Positions 16,815-25,311 of a stretch of 64,000 nucleotides of DNA are shown here, piece by piece. The translations under genes were made by a program, and so were the position numbers. The notes under the pieces were generated by a model, which was not told the origin of the DNA, did no database searches, and saw only the letters and a program-made list of their open reading frames with translations. The stretch lies in contig NZ_PPHG01000019.1 in NCBI RefSeq assembly GCF_002904295.1, positions 1-64,000 on the forward strand. The letters run 5' to 3'. Origin of the DNA: Amycolatopsis sp. CA-128772. GTDB lineage: Bacteria > Actinomycetota > Actinomycetes > Mycobacteriales > Pseudonocardiaceae. Numbering within the stretch: position 1 is the first letter of the stretch; the number at the start of each line of letters is the position of its first letter.

Positions 16815-17990
16815 TCAGGCGGCGGGCGCGTGCTCGATCCCGCCGGCCCAGACACGCTGGATGCGGCGGGTCGCCCGGATGTCGGCGACGGGATCACCGT
16901 CGACGAGCACCAGGTCCGCGCGATAGCCGGGGAGGATGACGCCCCGGTCGTAGAGCCGGAACGCCTGTGCGGGCAGGACGGTCGCCGCCCGGAGGGCCTC
17001 GACGGTGCTGAGGCCGGCACCCACCAGCAGCTCCAGTTCGTGGTGGAGGCTGCTGCCGAACGGCGGGTTCACCGGGATCCCCGGCGTGTGGTTCGAATCC
17101 GTGCCGGCGAGGATCTGCGCGCCGGCACGGTGGAGGGCAGTGACGCTGTCGCGGGCGGCGGCGTAGCTGGTGCCCGGGATCCCGAGCCCGGCGAACCCCT
17201 CCATGATCGTCAGGGTCGGTACGGAAACGCGGCCGCGGGAGGCGTACTGCCCCGCGACCGCCGGCGTCAACGCGGTGTCGAGCGGGACATGGTGGATCAT
17301 GTCGACCCCGGCGAGCAGGGCTTCGGCGACCGCGGCGGAGGCGGGCGCGTGGGCCATGACCTGCTTGCCGTAGCGGTGGGCGACCGCCGTCAGGGCGTTG
17401 AGCGTGGCCTGGTCCAGTCCGGGGATGTCGATGATCAGCTTGATGTAGTCGGATCCTTCGGCCACCCGCGCGGCCACGAACGCCTCGGCCTGACTCGGGC
17501 TGCTGACCAGCGCCGACTGCGGGAATCCGGGGATCTGGCTTTCCAGGCTGCCGGGGGCGGTCGCGGGCACGCCCGCGCTGCGGATGTCGGTCAGGCCGGG
17601 ACGGCGGCGCAGCGAGTCGACCAGCGACCGCGGCCAGCACGCCATGTCCAGGCCGGTGGTGACGCCGTAGCTGGTCAGCTGCTCCAGCGTCGCCACGTTT
17701 TCCAGGTGGATGTGGGAATCGATCAGGCCGGGCAGCAGTGTGGCGCCCTTGCCGTCGATCACGCGGGCGCCGATGGTGGTGACGCCGATCAGGCCGTGGT
17801 CGATGACCACGGTCCGCGGCGCCGACAGCGTCCGGCCGTCGAAGACTCGCACGTTGGTCAGCGCAATCTTCTCGCTCGCCGCGGTGTCCGCGGCCAACGC
17901 CGTTCCGGTGGCCAGCGCGGGAATCCCGACGGCGGCGCCGGCCGCGGCGGTGCCGAGAAACTTCCTCCTGGTCCAAGGGGTACTGCTCAT
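16815..17990 (-). CDS. Tat-exported imidazolonepropionase-like amidohydrolase (paralog 2)
   Basis: The 391-residue protein starts with a twin-arginine signal (SSTPWTRRKFLGTAAAGA) followed by a hydrophobic stretch and a possible cleavage site after TALAADT. It is thus likely exported folded with its metal. The catalytic ligands are all present: HIH in LIDSHIHLENV, lysine in SDYIKLIIDI, histidine in VMAHAPAS, histidine in MIHHVPLD, aspartate in LAGTDSN. It is the only secreted one of three paralogs, suggesting an outside step that feeds the importer at 18947. The ATG at 17990 has a GAGGAC purine tract; its promoter holds a TATATtTGATAA motif. Confidence 0.9.
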   Translation of the reverse strand: MSSTPWTRRKFLGTAAAGAAVGIPALATGTALAADTAASEKIALTNVRVFDGRTLSAPRTVVIDHGLIGVTTIGARVIDGKGATLLPGLIDSHIHLENVATLEQLTSYGVTTGLDMACWPRSLVDSLRRRPGLTDIRSAGVPATAPGSLESQIPGFPQSALVSSPSQAEAFVAARVAEGSDYIKLIIDIPGLDQATLNALTAVAHRYGKQVMAHAPASAAVAEALLAGVDMIHHVPLDTALTPAVAGQYASRGRVSVPTLTIMEGFAGLGIPGTSYAAARDSVTALHRAGAQILAGTDSNHTPGIPVNPPFGSSLHHELELLVGAGLSTVEALRAATVLPAQAFRLYDRGVILPGYRADLVLVDGDPVADIRATRRIQRVWAGGIEHAPAA

Positions 17991-18025
17991 GGCGTCATGT
18001 CCTCTCGTCATCGGGCGAACAAAAG

Positions 18026-18038
18026 ATATATTTGATAA
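18026..18038. promoter_or_regulatory. Shared GntR-type operator motif, copy 3
   Basis: ATATATTTGATAA at 18026-18038 resembles the motif at 13345 and 14223, with T in place of G at the centre. It lies 36 bases upstream of the Tat-amidohydrolase start and 43 bases after the stop of the next GntR gene. If real, it brings the exported amidohydrolase under the same control as the FAH and hydrolase operons. Confidence 0.5.
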
Positions 18039-18080
18039 CACTCAGGCTCGTGAACGACCTGAAGATCGGCGTGGGCGGGG

Positions 18081-18767
18081 TCAGAGGTGGTTCGGTTCGT
18101 CCGGAGCGCCGCGGATCAGCAGGGAGGCGGTGTGGGCGATGTGGTCGCGCAGCAGCTCCTGGGCGCGGTCGGAGTCCCGCGCGATCGCCGCTTCGAGGAT
18201 CTGCCGATGTTCGGAGGCGAGATCCCGGTCCGGTTCGGTCCCGAAGGACACCGACCACTGCAGGTAGAGCTCCGCCTCCTGGCGCAGGGAGCGGGCCGTG
18301 GCGACCAGCCGCTGGTTGCCGCAGCCGGCCAGCAGGGCCGCGTGGAACGCGCTGTGGGCCGCGGACCACTCGTCGCACGGGTGGTCGGGGTCGTCGGCGT
18401 GCTCGAACGGGGTCCGCTCCAGGAGGTGGTGTGCGGCCATCGCCTGGGCCTCCCAGTGCACGCTCCCGTCCTGGATGGACAGCCGCAGCACCAGTGACTC
18501 GATCTCGACCCGGGCCTGGGTCAGCTCGGCCAGGTCGCGGTGCGACAGAGGAGTGACAAGGTAGCTCTGGTGGGGCCGGGTCGTCACCAGGCCGTCGGCG
18601 GCCAGCCGGGTGAGGGCTTCGCGGGCCGCGCCGACGCTGGTCTGGTACCGCTCGGACAGGAGGGGGAACTTCAGCCGCTCGCCCGGGGTCAGCCGGCCGC
18701 CGAGGATGTCGGCGCGCAACCGCTGGTAGACCGCGTCCGTTCGGGTCGCGCCCGCACTCCCGCTCAT
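18081..18767 (-). CDS. GntR-family (FCD domain) transcriptional regulator B
   Basis: The 228-residue protein has a winged helix at residues ~10-75 (VYQRLRADILGGRLTPGERL, SVGAAREALTRLAADGLV) and an FCD domain with HSAFHAALLAGCGNQRLV and a late DHIAHT. It resembles regulator C (29005-29712) more than regulator A; both share E..SLVLRLSI/GAALRLSV, the HHRL/HHLL stretch and ELY..WS. It is divergent from the MFS importer at 18947 with a dyad and a -35-like TTGACA in between, so it probably controls the importer. Confidence 0.9.
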   Translation of the reverse strand: MSGSAGATRTDAVYQRLRADILGGRLTPGERLKFPLLSERYQTSVGAAREALTRLAADGLVTTRPHQSYLVTPLSHRDLAELTQARVEIESLVLRLSIQDGSVHWEAQAMAAHHLLERTPFEHADDPDHPCDEWSAAHSAFHAALLAGCGNQRLVATARSLRQEAELYLQWSVSFGTEPDRDLASEHRQILEAAIARDSDRAQELLRDHIAHTASLLIRGAPDEPNHL

Positions 18768-18816
18768 GGCGACATCGTAACGGGTTACGAGTGCAGCCCC
18801 AAGATTCGAAAGTTTA

Positions 18817-18838
18817 TTGACAACTCGAACATTGTCGA
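18817..18838. promoter_or_regulatory. Promoter/operator dyad between GntR B and the MFS importer
   Basis: TTGACAA (18817-18823) and TTGTCGA (18832-18838) form an inverted repeat with one mismatch around 8 bases. The left half contains a perfect -35 hexamer TTGACA on the plus strand, followed 18 bases later by TAGAAC, a weak -10. A regulator sitting on the dyad would block the -35 box. The region is noticeably richer in AT than the flanking genes. Confidence 0.5.
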
Positions 18839-18946
18839 CGTAGAACAGACCGCACGAGGTGCGGCCTGTCGGCCCGGATCGGGAGACCAGGGGCGGCGGT
18901 CCGCCGCAGCGATCTTTCTTGTTTCGCAGACAACCGGAGGCCGTTG

Positions 18947-20182
18947 ATGTCCTCTCTCGCTGCCCTGCCGCGGTCCCCGTGGCTCGTCGTCGCCCTCGGC
19001 TTCGGCGCCATCGTCTTCGAGGGCTACGACCTGATCGTCTACGGCTCGGTGGTGCCCGCCATGCTGGCCCATCCGGGGTGGGGGCTGTCCGCGGCCGAGG
19101 CCGGCGCGATCGGCAGCTACGCCCTGCTGGGCATGTTCCTCGGGGCGCCGGCCTCGGGGTGGCTCACCGACCGGTTCGGGCGGCGCCGGCTGTTCATCGG
19201 CCTGCTCGTGTGGTTCTCGGTGATGATGGTGCTCGTCGCGCTCGCCCCGACGCCGGGTTTGCTGGGGTTGTTCAGGTTCCTGGCCGGGCTGGGCTTCGGC
19301 GGGATCCCGCCGACCGCCATCGCCCTGGTCGTCGAGGCCGCGCCGGCGGGCCGCAAGCTGTTCTACAACTCGGTGATGCTGTCCGGGTTCCCCGTCGGCG
19401 GCGTCGTCGCGGCGGTCGCGTCCCTCACGCTGCTCGGCCCAATCGGGTTCCGCGGGCTGTTCGCCCTCGGCGTGCTGCCGTTGGTGACCCTGGTGCCCCT
19501 GGCGTGGTGGGTGCTGCCAGAGTCTGCTCGCTTCGCCTCTGCCGGGGCGGAATCCGGCGACGGGAAGGTCCGGGCGCTCCTGCGCGGCCGGGCCGCGGTG
19601 GCCACGCTGCTGTTCGCCGTCGCGAACTTCTGCGGCTTCCTCCTGGTGTTCGGGCTCAACACGTGGCTGCCGCAGCTGATGCGCGGCGCGGGCTACGACC
19701 TGGGTTCGGCCCTGACTTTCCTGCTGCTGCTCAACATCGGGTCGGTGGTCGGCGGCCTGGTCGGCGCCGCGATCTCGGACCGCTTCGGCGGCCGTGCGGT
19801 GGCGACGGCGCTGTTCGTGCTCGCCGCCGCGGCCATGCTGCTGCTGACCGCGCCCCGGTCGCCGATGGCGACGTCGGTGCTGGTCTTCGTGGCCGGGGCG
19901 ATGACGGTCGGCAGCCAGTCGGTGTTGTGGGGGTACGTCGCCACGCACTACGACACCGCGGCGCGTGCGACCGCCCTCGGCGTCACGTCGGGCATCGGCA
20001 GGCTCGGCGCGGCCGCGGGGCCGGCGATCGGCGGGCTGCTGGTCGCGAACGGCGTCGGGCTGGCGGGCAATGTCCTCGTGTTCGCCGGGGCCGCGCTGGC
20101 CGGTGCGGTGAGCAGCGTCCTGGTTCCCCGGCGTCGCACGGCGGCGGCTACGGCGGCGCTCGCAGCGGATCCCGCCTCGTAA
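18947..20182 (+). CDS. MFS transporter, aromatic acid:H+ symporter (AAHS) type
   Basis: The 411-residue protein has about 12 membrane segments. The AAHS signatures are visible: GFGAIVFEGYDLIVYGSVVP in helix 1 (family D-G-x-D), GWLTDRFGRRRLF in the loop between helices 2 and 3, and a long helix 5-6 region with GGIPPTAIALVVEAAPAGRK. It should import an aromatic or related carboxylic acid with protons, supplying the hydroxylases nearby. The ATG at 18947 has a GGAGG site; a TTG just before it is less likely. It is divergent from GntR regulator B. Confidence 0.92.
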   Translation: MSSLAALPRSPWLVVALGFGAIVFEGYDLIVYGSVVPAMLAHPGWGLSAAEAGAIGSYALLGMFLGAPASGWLTDRFGRRRLFIGLLVWFSVMMVLVALAPTPGLLGLFRFLAGLGFGGIPPTAIALVVEAAPAGRKLFYNSVMLSGFPVGGVVAAVASLTLLGPIGFRGLFALGVLPLVTLVPLAWWVLPESARFASAGAESGDGKVRALLRGRAAVATLLFAVANFCGFLLVFGLNTWLPQLMRGAGYDLGSALTFLLLLNIGSVVGGLVGAAISDRFGGRAVATALFVLAAAAMLLLTAPRSPMATSVLVFVAGAMTVGSQSVLWGYVATHYDTAARATALGVTSGIGRLGAAAGPAIGGLLVANGVGLAGNVLVFAGAALAGAVSSVLVPRRRTAAATAALAADPAS

Positions 20183-20240
20183 CCCCGGACAGCGGTGCCC
20201 CGCCGGGATGCCGCGTGGCCCGGCGGGGCACCAGAACGCG

Positions 20241-20800
20241 TCAGAGCCGAGCCGTCACTCGGCGTTGCGGTGGCGGTCCGCCCTCTTCGAAGGGGTAGTC
20301 GGTGCCGAAGACGATGTGGTCGGCGCCCGGTGCGCGCAGGGCGCACTGCGGCGGCGCGTTGTCGCGGACACCACCCGTGGTGATGTACAGGTTGTGAAAC
20401 AGGCAATCCGACGGGTTTTCGCGGGCCGGCTCGATGCCGTGGTGGTGGGACCCAGCGCGAGTCGGGCCGCCAGAGTACGTGCGGCAGTCCTTCGCCTAGC
20501 TGGCCGAGAAGCAGCTTGGCGTCGGGAAACTCGTCGAACACCAGCCGCAGCACGTGGGACGACGTGTCCGTGCCTCAGCTCCACATCGGACCGATCAGCT
20601 CGGGGGTGGCCGGACAGGACGTGCGCGGTGCCGACATCGTTGGCCGGGTACAGGTACAGCGGGACGTCGAGCCCGGTCGCACAGTCCCACACCACCCGCA
20701 GTGCCGGTCCTGCGTGTGCGCGTTGACCAACGCGCAGTTCAGGCCCAGCTGGGTGACGGCCCGGGCTTCGTCGGTCACGGCGGCGGCGGCGAGCTTTCGG
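20241..20800 (-). pseudogene. Amidohydrolase-2 (resorcylate decarboxylase-like), broken
   Basis: Read right to left, the pieces are VTQLGLNCALVNAHTQD, then (after a small loss) PALRVVWDCATGLDVPLYLY and PANDVGTAHVLSGHP. After a frameshift in a C-run come ELIGPMWS, a TGA stop, and GTDTSSHVLRLVFDEFPDAK with LLLGQLGEGLP. After a second shift come NLYITTGGVRDNAPPQC and IVFGTDYPFEEG, with the stop at 20241. These are in the order of a 2,6-dihydroxybenzoate decarboxylase-type enzyme, but the N-terminal ~100 residues are lost. At least two shifts plus a nonsense codon make it dead. The intact relative is at 21266. Confidence 0.7.
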
Positions 20801-20819
20801 TCCAGGGCCGCGTCGATGA

Positions 20820-20987
20820 CGGCACGAGCGGCCCGGCGGCCCCGTGGTCGTCGACGGCACCTGCCGGCGCAGGTTCGACGCGCTGGGCGCCACGGCGGTC
20901 ATCGTCCGTCCCGATCTGTACGTCTTCGGCGCCGGTACCGATCCGAATGGCTTGGCCGTGGCGCTGCTCGACGGATTCGTACAGTGA
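20820..20987 (+). pseudogene. C-terminal fragment of an FAD-dependent aromatic hydroxylase
   Basis: The frame reads VVVDGTCRRRFDALGATAVI, then VRPDLYVFGAGTDPNGLAVA and LLDGFVQ, stop at 20985-20987. This is the thioredoxin-like tail of an MhpA-type hydroxylase (compare VRPDGYLSARG and VRPDQVVAWSG in the two intact copies of this window). The catalytic part is missing; to the left, the sequence becomes the broken amidohydrolase on the other strand. It is immediately followed by the start of an IclR gene. Confidence 0.6.
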
Positions 20988-20991
20988 CCCG

Positions 20992-21054
20992 GTGACAGAC
21001 ATCGACGGGGCGGCCGACTCCCGGCAAGGCATCCAGTCGGTCGAAGTCGCGTGA
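20992..21054 (+). pseudogene. IclR-family regulator, first ~20 codons only
   Basis: The GTG at 20992 opens VTDIDGAADSRQGIQSVEVA and then a stop. SRQGIQSVEVA is the typical opening of an IclR winged helix (normally continuing as M.VL.AL). The rest is absent. It begins 5 bases after the hydroxylase fragment's stop, as would be expected for an operon pair that was later cut off at about 21053. Confidence 0.5.
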
Positions 21055-21169
21055 CCGTGCCCCCGGTGTGGGTCGGCGGATGCTGCGCTGGTGGTCACGG
21101 GGACATCGTTGCTCCCTGCGCGGGCGTTCCGCGGTACGCCCTGAGATCGCATCAGGGTTCACCATGATG

Positions 21170-21183
21170 AAGTGACTTCACTT
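21170..21183. promoter_or_regulatory. Dyad upstream of the amidohydrolase
   Basis: AAGTGA (21170-21175) and TCACTT (21178-21183) are perfect inverted repeats around CT, flanked by ATGATG on the left and ATCAT on the right, which extend the symmetry imperfectly. It lies 83 bases upstream of the 21266 start in an AT-rich patch. The likely binder may be the IclR protein whose remnant sits next to it, or an unlinked regulator. Confidence 0.5.
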
Positions 21184-21265
21184 ATCATGGAAGAGTGGCT
21201 TCGCGGCTGTCAAACCTGGGCATCCTCGCCGCGACAGTCCGGCATTTCGAAGGAAAGGAACTGCT

Positions 21266-22279
21266 GTGAAGATCGTGACCCTCGAGGAGCACTACCTCGA
21301 CGTCGCCGTCGCGCGGGCCAGTGCTCCCGCCGCGCAGGCGCTGAGCCCGCACTTCGCCGCGAGCTTCGCCGCGGACAGCGGCTTGCCGTACTCGCCGAGC
21401 GCCGAGGTGCTACGCGATCTCGGCGAAGGGCGCATCGCCGACATGTACCGCCACGGCATCTCGATGCAGGTCCTGTCGAGCCTTTCGACCCAGCAGTTGC
21501 CCGCCGACGTCGCGGCCGATCTCGTGCGCACGACGAACGGCACCCTCGCCGATGCCGTGCGCCGGCACCCGGACCGGTTCGCCGCCTTCGCGGCGCTGCC
21601 GACATCGGTGCCCGAAGCCGCCGCCGCCGAGCTGGAACGCTGCGTCGGCGAGCTGGGGTTCGTCGGCACGATGATCATGGGCCGGACCGAGGACGAGTTC
21701 CTCTCGGTGCCCCGGTTCGACCCGATCCTGCGCGCGGCCGCCGCGCTGCGCGTGCCGATCTACCTCCACCCGGGTGTCCCGCCACAGGCGACGAGCGCCT
21801 CGAACTACGAAGGGCTCGATCCGCTGGTCACCGCGCGGTTCCAGACCGCGGCCTGGGGGTGGCACCAGGAAACCGCGGTGCACTTCCTCCAGCTGGTCCT
21901 GGGCGGCGTTTTCGACCGGTACCCGGACCTGCAGGTCATCCTCGGTCACTGGGGCGAAATGGTGCCGTTCTACCTGGACCGGCTCGACGAGGCGCTGCCG
22001 CAGCGCGTCACCAAGCTGGAGCGATCCATCGGCGACTACTTGCGGCAGAACGCGTACGTCACGCCGAGCGGGATGTTCAGCCACGCGCAGCTGCGGTACT
22101 GCGTCGACGTCCTGGGTGCCGATCGGATCATGTACTCCGTTGATTATCCCTTCATCGGCAACGAAAGCGCGGTGGACTTCCTGGACAAGGCCGACCTGCC
22201 CGAGGCGGCGAAGGAGAGTATCGCCCACCGGACGGCTGAGCGGCTGCTGGGTCTGCCGCAAGACTCGACCGTTCGTTGA
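21266..22279 (+). CDS. Amidohydrolase-2 family decarboxylase/hydrolase (gamma-resorcylate decarboxylase-like)
   Basis: The 337-residue protein starts MKIVTLEEHYLD, where E-x-H replaces the usual H-x-H, as in 2,6-dihydroxybenzoate and related decarboxylases. Further metal ligands are the histidine in IYLHPGVPP, the histidine in VILGHWGEMVPFYLDR and the aspartate in IMYSVDYPF. It should remove CO2 from, or hydrolyse, a hydroxylated aromatic acid without oxygen. It stands alone, preceded by a dyad and the wreck of an IclR gene. The broken relative at 20241-20800 suggests a former tandem copy. Confidence 0.9.
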   Translation: MKIVTLEEHYLDVAVARASAPAAQALSPHFAASFAADSGLPYSPSAEVLRDLGEGRIADMYRHGISMQVLSSLSTQQLPADVAADLVRTTNGTLADAVRRHPDRFAAFAALPTSVPEAAAAELERCVGELGFVGTMIMGRTEDEFLSVPRFDPILRAAAALRVPIYLHPGVPPQATSASNYEGLDPLVTARFQTAAWGWHQETAVHFLQLVLGGVFDRYPDLQVILGHWGEMVPFYLDRLDEALPQRVTKLERSIGDYLRQNAYVTPSGMFSHAQLRYCVDVLGADRIMYSVDYPFIGNESAVDFLDKADLPEAAKESIAHRTAERLLGLPQDSTVR

Positions 22280-23433
22280 CGAATCGAATGGTGCCGAGTG
22301 GACAGGAAGCACCTTGAACCGGCACCGACCGCGGGAGGACCATCCACACAGGACCAGTCAGCACCAGGACCCGCGTCCGCGCTCGTCTTCGGCAGAGAAA
22401 TCGTGCTGGTCTGCGGGACATGGAGTGGCCAGAGCCACGACGCGACTTCGCGTGCAAGCGAGCTCCGTCACCCCGCGCGTGGCCGGCGAGACACGTCGGA
22501 CGAGCACTGCCGAGTTCGACTGGCCTGTCTCGACTTGCGTACAAGGTGATGGATCTACATGCCGCACGCACAGGGATTACTCGCGCCCGGGTGGTTTCGG
22601 CCCGGCTCATCGATCATCGACACCCTTGAGCACCTCGGGCAAGCCGGCTGCACGGGAAGAACCGTGGTGCTGGCGGGCCGACCCGCCGGATGCGGTGGCG
22701 GCGCCGTCGGTGGTCGGTGATGCGATCCTGAACGGCTGTCTCGACGAGTCGGCTCCACCTCAGGCCACGGCGGCAACCCGGAACTGCGGCGCGCGGCGAT
22801 GCAGCGGCTCATCTCCGAGGCCGGGTTCATGCGCGTCGACGACACGGCTGGCCGTCCTGGCCGGCGATCCTGGCCGCGCTGGTGGCGGGCGCCGTGATCG
22901 GGTGGCTGTACTCGCAGCTGTTCACCCGGTTCGGCGTACCCAGCCTCGTCGGCACCCTCGCCGGGCCCGCTCGGCAGCAAGGGCGCGGTCAACCTGCCGT
23001 TCGACTCGCAGCTGGTGCTCTTCGCCCAGCTGGCGTTCGTGCCGGCGTGGCTTGTCCTACGTCCTAGTCGTGCTCGCCGCCGCGATGTTCGCCACGGGCT
23101 ACTCCTTGGCCCGCGAACGCCGCGTGGCCGGGCTGTCGGCAGGTTCCACGTCCCTGCTGGCATCACCGCGATCGGCCACAAGTTCGACGCCGTCGCGTCG
23201 CTGGGCCCCGAGAGCCGTCCGAACGCCGCCACCGGCGACTACCACCGCACTGTCCACCTCCGCTTCGACGCGTGACCGGATCCAGCCGGACGCTTCGGTG
23301 AGCTTGCGGGACGAGAGCCGGCGGGCAACCCCGGATACCGCGACGATCATCGTGCGGTTACCGCGACACTGCTTTCCTGATGTGCTGCCGGCGCGGCCTG
23401 CAGCTCAAGACCCTGCGCGGCGGATCCGGAGGG
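22280..23433. other. Decayed stretch with sugar ABC permease remnant
   Basis: There is no intact gene in these 1154 bases. On the plus strand between about 22860 and 23140, three frames in turn read AALVAGAVIGWLYSQLFTRF, GVPSLVGTLAG, LPFDSQLVLFAQLAFVPAW and LSYVLVVLAAAMFATGYSLA. Together these match a XylH-type sugar ABC permease with several deletions. At 22770-22840 a short reading (GGNPELRRAAMQRLISEAGF) and at 23165-23274 another (AIGHKFDAVASLGPESRPNA) look like coding remnants of unknown families. A short plus-strand open frame at 22559 (GWFRPGSSIIDTLEHLGQAG) is unassigned. I see no clear promoter or terminator. Confidence 0.5.
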
Positions 23434-25311
23434 TCAGGGGGTGAATGCGCCGATCGCGGCGTAGCCGCTGATGGCGTCAGGCGCGACGACTTCTGCGGGG
23501 GCGCGCCCCTGGAGGATCTGCTTGATCGGTTTCTCCAGCTTCTTGCCGGTCAGCGTTCGTGGGATGGCCGGGACGGCGTCGATCCGGTCGGGAACGTGCC
23601 GCGGGGAGAGCTGTTCTCGGAGGGCCTGGCGGATCAGCTGCCGCAAGGTGTCGTCGAGATCGATGCCGGGTGCCGTGGCGACGAACAACAGCAGCTGGCC
23701 GGGGCCGCCGTCCGGGTCTTCGAGGTGCACGACCAGCGAGTCCGCGACGCCGGGCAGCTCCTCGACGACCGAGTAGAACTCGGCGGTGCCGAGGCGGACC
23801 CCGCCGCGGTTGAGGGTGGCGTCGGAACGGCCGGAGATGACGAAGCTCCGTTCGGGGGACATGGTCACCCAGTCGCCGTGGCGCCAGACGCCGGGATAGG
23901 TGTCGAAGTAGGCGGCGCGGTACCGGTGGCCATCCGGGTCGTCCCAGAAGCCGATGGGCATCGACGGCATCGGCTTCCGGACGACCAGCTCGCCGACCTT
24001 TCCGACTACTTCGTTTCCTGCGGAGTCGAACGCAGTGACGTCGACCCCGAGGCAAGGCGCGGTCAGCTCGCCGCGGCGAGCGGACACCCACGGGTTGCCC
24101 GCGATCAAAGCGGAGCAGATGTCAGTTCCGCCCGACAGCGAGTTGATGTGGACTGCGTCGCCGAGGTGCTCGGCGGCCCAGTCGAAGACTTCGCCCGGCA
24201 GTGGTGAACCGGTGACGCCGAGCGTGCGCAGTGCGGGCAGCCGGCCGGGGTCGATGCCGGCTGTGCGGCAGGCGGCGAGGTAGGACGGGCTCGTGCCGAA
24301 CAACGACACGCGCGCGCCGGCGGCGAGTTGCCACTGCGCAACGAGGTCCGGGTACTGCGGGTTTCCGTCGGTGAGCACGATGGTGGCCCGGCGCAGCAAC
24401 CCGGAGACGAGGATGTTCCACATCATCCACGCCGTCGTGGTGTGCCAGAGGATCCGGTCGCCGGGGCGGGTGTCGAGGTGCAGGGCGTGGGCCTTGAGGT
24501 GTTCGAGCAGGATGCCGCCGTGGCCGTGGACGATCGCTTTGGGCAGTCCGGTCGTTCCGGAAGAGAACAGGACGTAGAGGGGATGGCCGAACGGGACCCG
24601 GTCGAACTCCGGCGGGGCGGGTTCGTTCAGCAGCTCCGGCCAAGGGTGTGTGCCGTCCACTTCGTACTGTCCGTAAGGGATGGAGATGGTGTGGCGCACG
24701 GTCGGCAGGCCCGCGCGGATCGTCGTGACGTCGGCCGTCTTGTCGATCTGCTTCTCGCCGTAGGTGTAGCCGCCGACGGTCAGCAGCACGGTGGGTTCCA
24801 CCTGGGCGAAGCGGTCCAGGACGCTGCGGGCGCCGAACTCCGGCGCGCACGCCGCCCAGACGGCGCCGAGCGACGCACAGGCCAGGAAGGCGACCAGGGT
24901 TTCGGGGATGTTGGGCAGGTAGGCGACCACGCGGTCGCCGCGCCCGACCCCGAGCCGTTGCAGGCCGGCGCGGGCGCGGCCGACCTGGTCGGCGAGTTCG
25001 GTGAACGTCAGCGAGGCTGGCGCACGGGTCTGGGAGTACGCGAGCACGGCGAGCCGTTCGGCGTCGCCGGGTTCGCCGAGCATGTGCTCGGCGTAGTTCA
25101 GCTCCGTGCCGGGGAACCACTGTGTGCCAGGCATGTCCGCGGAGCCGAGCACGCGGTCGTAGGCTCCGCCCACTTCGAAGTGATCCCAGATCGACGTCCA
25201 GAATCCGGCCAGGTCGTCGACCGACCAGCGCCACAGTTCGTCGTAGCTGGTGAACTCCCTTCCTCGTGCTGCCAGCCAGCTGGTGTAGTCGTCCAACCCG
25301 GTCACTGTCAC
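23434..25311 (-). CDS. Acetoacetyl-CoA synthetase-like acyl-CoA ligase
   Basis: The 625-residue ANL-superfamily enzyme has the AMP-binding P-loop LFSSGTTGLPKAIVHGHGG, the adenylate motif (NSLSGGTDICSALI) and the hinge/lysine region (ISGRSDATLNRGGVRLG, TLTGKKLEKPIKQIL). The first 60 residues (DELWRWSVDDLAGFWTSIWD) and the length fit acetoacetyl-CoA synthetases rather than short-chain ligases. It would activate a keto acid released by ring cleavage so it can enter beta-ketothiolysis. GTG start at 25311 overlaps the VOC stop (GTGA). It is the last gene of the operon that starts at 28839. Confidence 0.92.
   Translation of the reverse strand: MTVTGLDDYTSWLAARGREFTSYDELWRWSVDDLAGFWTSIWDHFEVGGAYDRVLGSADMPGTQWFPGTELNYAEHMLGEPGDAERLAVLAYSQTRAPASLTFTELADQVGRARAGLQRLGVGRGDRVVAYLPNIPETLVAFLACASLGAVWAACAPEFGARSVLDRFAQVEPTVLLTVGGYTYGEKQIDKTADVTTIRAGLPTVRHTISIPYGQYEVDGTHPWPELLNEPAPPEFDRVPFGHPLYVLFSSGTTGLPKAIVHGHGGILLEHLKAHALHLDTRPGDRILWHTTTAWMMWNILVSGLLRRATIVLTDGNPQYPDLVAQWQLAAGARVSLFGTSPSYLAACRTAGIDPGRLPALRTLGVTGSPLPGEVFDWAAEHLGDAVHINSLSGGTDICSALIAGNPWVSARRGELTAPCLGVDVTAFDSAGNEVVGKVGELVVRKPMPSMPIGFWDDPDGHRYRAAYFDTYPGVWRHGDWVTMSPERSFVISGRSDATLNRGGVRLGTAEFYSVVEELPGVADSLVVHLEDPDGGPGQLLLFVATAPGIDLDDTLRQLIRQALREQLSPRHVPDRIDAVPAIPRTLTGKKLEKPIKQILQGRAPAEVVAPDAISGYAAIGAFTP

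Noticed and set aside
18785..19948. Minus-strand open frame of 387 codons rich in H, Q, E, R
   Set aside because: It mirrors the MFS transporter; the composition is an antisense artefact, with no start site or family.
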